From: Desulfosarcina sp.
Lineage (GTDB): Bacteria; Desulfobacterota; Desulfobacteria; Desulfobacterales; Desulfosarcinaceae
Length of the DNA stretch: 15,786 nt
Reading direction: 5' to 3'
Assembly: GCA_030642405.1 (NCBI GenBank)
Contig: DAOWNV010000030.1
Span: 1-15,786, forward strand
Shown here: piece after piece, positions 13,781 through 15,786 of the stretch
Layout of the letters: the number at the start of each line of letters is the position of its first letter
Numbering within the stretch: the stretch's first letter is position 1
The notes under the pieces: model-generated
Told to the model about the DNA's origin: nothing
Seen by the model: the letters and a program-made list of their open reading frames with translations, nothing else
Database searches by the model: none
Program-made: the position numbers and the translations under genes

Positions 13781-15673
13781 TTATTCCAGGTATTCTTTTT
13801 CTATAGTAATTTTACTTTCGGCCTTACGGGCCTCAATCCAATCCTGCATTGATGTTCTTTGCTTTTGCTGTAGCAACATTGCATTGATATTTTCTTTCTC
13901 AGCTTCAAACCCGTCTGCCTCGGGAGTCATTTTTTCCACCAGCCATAACAAATAGAAGCCTGCCGTGCCCTGCACCGGCATTTCATTTGTACTGCCGGCA
14001 GAAGAAAGAACAAAGGCAGCATCAGAAACTTTTGAATCGGATCCGATTTCAGGAATCGGTGAATGTCTTTTGAACAACCCTGTGTTTATAATATCTACTT
14101 TGTAGTCATTCGAACTTTCTTCAAAGGATTTACCGCTTTTCAAATCCCCTGCCATGGCCTCTGCATCCGCTTTGGCTTTATTCGCCTGAATCGATTTAAC
14201 CAAATCAGTCCTAACCTTTGTTTTTACATCTGCCAGCTGAGGAATGGCTGCGTCTACTTTTTCCATGGGTTGAATAAGAAAATACCGTGAACCAATCTCC
14301 TGGATATCGCTAACCTCGTCTACCTTAAGGGCAAAAGCTATTTTTGCGAAATCGTTTCTTTCTTCACCCAACGATTTCGGACCCTTCCGATCGAACAATT
14401 CCGTTTCCATCACAGTCAAATCAGCTGTTTTTGCATTGCTTACGAAATCTTCTTTTTCGAAAATACTTTCATAAAAAAGTTCAACGCGATCATACGCTAA
14501 ATTTTTTGCGTCTCTTTCCTTCAGCAAATCGGCAATCTGCTCTCTACTTTCTTCAATGCTTTTGGTTGAAGCCTCTTCCACCGAGTCCACTTTAATAACA
14601 TGCCACCCAAATTGAGTCTTTACCGGATCGCTTATTTCGCCCTTCGCCATCGAAAAAGCTTTATCGGCAAAGGGTTTAACCATCTGAGAATGCTGAAACT
14701 TGCCAAGATATCCCCCTGTGTCTTTCGTCGGACCTTCTGAATACTCTTTTGCCAATTTTGAAAAATCCTGGTTGCTTTTCGCAAGATTAGCAACTTCTTC
14801 CGCTTTTGCTTTGGCTGCTTGATCGGCCTTGTCATCCGCATTCGGATCGACTCTAAACAGAATGTGGCTCGCCTCCACCGTTTTTTCTACCTTGAAATCG
14901 GACTGGTTGGAATCGTAATAATCTACGATGTCATCCTCATTTAACTTCACAGCGGATTCATAGGTTTTGGAATCGAACACCACATATCTAACTTTTACCG
15001 TCGGGTCTGTCCTATAGTTTTCCCCTTTTTTTTCAAAAAAAGCACTGATTTCCTCTTCAGATGGTTCGACGTCCTTGTACCTTTCCGGTTTGAAACAAAC
15101 ATAGTCGAGATTTACAGAAGTATTCTTCCAGTCATACCATTGGCGCGCTTCTACTTCAGATACTTTTGCCGCCCCCATCACAATACGAGTCAGTTTTTGA
15201 CTTAGCAGTACATTTTTCTGTTCCGCCTCAAACTCTTCAGGCGTTATGTGGACCTGTGCGAGAACGCTGCGATAACGGCGGTTGTCAAAAAAACCGTTAT
15301 TTTGAAAAACCTCCGTATTCATTATGGAATCAGCTATTTCAGATTTAGATACCCGTAGATCCAATTTTTTGACCTCTTGCAGGAGGATGGTACGATCAAT
15401 CAATTGATTCAAAGCCTGCCTCTTGATCTGAAGCATTTCAATCATACCGTCGTTGAGACTTGAGCCGAAACGCTTACGATATTGGTCAAGCAGGTTATTG
15501 TAAGCCCTTCGATAATCGGCAAGCCCGATCATTTCGTCGTTGACGGTAGCCACTTTGGATGCTTCGCGGGAACGGAAACTACCCACACCCCAAAACACAA
15601 AAACGATTACAATCGCAAACAGAATAACCTTGATCATCCAGCTTCCGGCATGTTTCCGCATCACGTTGAGCAT
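13781..15673 (-). CDS. ppiD: PpiD, membrane-anchored periplasmic peptidyl-prolyl isomerase/chaperone
   Basis: A 630-residue protein with a short N-terminal tail, one transmembrane helix (about 11-32, VILFAIVIVFVFWGVG), a SurA-like N-terminal chaperone domain (about 40-190), a parvulin domain (about 266-364) and a long C-terminal part that contains a degenerate second parvulin-like segment. The parvulin signature is complete in outline: ASHILFRV, GGYLGKF, MVKPFADKAFSM and TQFGWHVIKVD. It should help fold proteins emerging from the Sec translocon in the periplasm. The ATG at 15671-15673 is preferred, with AGAGG 6 nt upstream; a TTG two codons earlier would leave no spacing to that site. Length and topology match E. 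coli PpiD. It is the first gene of the leftward operon. Confidence 0.9.
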   Translation of the reverse strand: MLNVMRKHAGSWMIKVILFAIVIVFVFWGVGSFRSREASKVATVNDEMIGLADYRRAYNNLLDQYRKRFGSSLNDGMIEMLQIKRQALNQLIDRTILLQEVKKLDLRVSKSEIADSIMNTEVFQNNGFFDNRRYRSVLAQVHITPEEFEAEQKNVLLSQKLTRIVMGAAKVSEVEARQWYDWKNTSVNLDYVCFKPERYKDVEPSEEEISAFFEKKGENYRTDPTVKVRYVVFDSKTYESAVKLNEDDIVDYYDSNQSDFKVEKTVEASHILFRVDPNADDKADQAAKAKAEEVANLAKSNQDFSKLAKEYSEGPTKDTGGYLGKFQHSQMVKPFADKAFSMAKGEISDPVKTQFGWHVIKVDSVEEASTKSIEESREQIADLLKERDAKNLAYDRVELFYESIFEKEDFVSNAKTADLTVMETELFDRKGPKSLGEERNDFAKIAFALKVDEVSDIQEIGSRYFLIQPMEKVDAAIPQLADVKTKVRTDLVKSIQANKAKADAEAMAGDLKSGKSFEESSNDYKVDIINTGLFKRHSPIPEIGSDSKVSDAAFVLSSAGSTNEMPVQGTAGFYLLWLVEKMTPEADGFEAEKENINAMLLQQKQRTSMQDWIEARKAESKITIEKEYLE

Positions 15674-15700
15674 TGACAACCTCTTCCTTGAATCAGTTTT

Positions 15701-15721
15701 CCGGGTGCACTCTTTTCCCGG
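15701..15721 (-). other. Small hairpin in the ppiD leader
   Basis: CCGGG and CCCGG are complementary over five bases around an 11-nt loop, between the predicted promoter and the ppiD ribosome-binding site. No T-run follows on the minus strand. Its significance is uncertain. Confidence 0.25.
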
Positions 15722-15729
15722 TTTTCATT

Positions 15730-15757
15730 GTTATAGTTGGTCACGAATTCAGTCGAA
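15730..15757 (-). promoter_or_regulatory. Candidate sigma70 promoter of ppiD
   Basis: TTCGAC (15752-15757) and TATAAC (15730-15735) on the minus strand are separated by 16 nt. Transcription would start near 15723, about 50 nt before the ppiD ATG. Spacing and -10 are good; the -35 is moderate. Confidence 0.45.
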
Positions 15758-15786
15758 TAACAATTTTAGCTGTCCTATGTACTCCC

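Noticed and set aside
15677..15679. TTG start for ppiD two codons upstream of the ATG
   Set aside because: It would directly abut the AGAGG site; the ATG has normal spacing.

Overview
The window looks like chromosomal DNA from an anaerobic Desulfobacterota (former Deltaproteobacteria), most likely a sulfate reducer. The main reason is an apparently complete qrcABCD order (quinone reductase complex), which is characteristic of sulfate reducers that feed periplasmic cytochrome c3 electrons into menaquinone. This assignment rests on protein motifs read by eye; no database search was possible. I see no tRNA, rRNA, CRISPR array, insertion sequence or phage gene.

Left part (1-4486, minus strand): qrcA (membrane-anchored multihaem cytochrome c), qrcB (Tat-exported molybdopterin-oxidoreductase-family protein), qrcC (16-Cys ferredoxin-like protein) and the first 198 codons of qrcD (NrfD-type quinone-interacting membrane subunit, cut by the window edge). 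The operon seems to be driven from a promoter near 4715-4741. That gives a leader of roughly 220 nt with a strong hairpin near its 5' end and an imperfect dyad over the -35 box.

Gap 4487-5106: about 620 bp between two divergent operons. It holds the qrc promoter and leader on one side and a weaker promoter candidate for the rightward operon on the other. I see no credible gene in it.

Middle part (5107-9915, plus strand): a four-gene ABC system of the type GldA-like ATPase, GldF-like ABC-2 permease, GldG-like auxiliary protein and DUF4340 protein. Bacteroidota use the GldA/F/G proteins in gliding; in other phyla the cluster is common but its substrate is unknown. Two start codons are corrected here from ribosome-binding sites.

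Right part (9954-15673, minus strand): in transcription order, ppiD (membrane-anchored periplasmic prolyl isomerase/chaperone), a small zinc-ribbon membrane protein 6 nt downstream, a 140-residue histone H1-like protein with a C-terminal winged helix, a strong intrinsic terminator, and a periplasmic two-half M16 zinc peptidase that converges on the ABC operon. Apart from the winged-helix protein, this segment concerns envelope protein folding and turnover. The least explained items are the ABC/DUF4340 system, the H1-like winged-helix protein, and the regulatory architecture upstream of qrcA.
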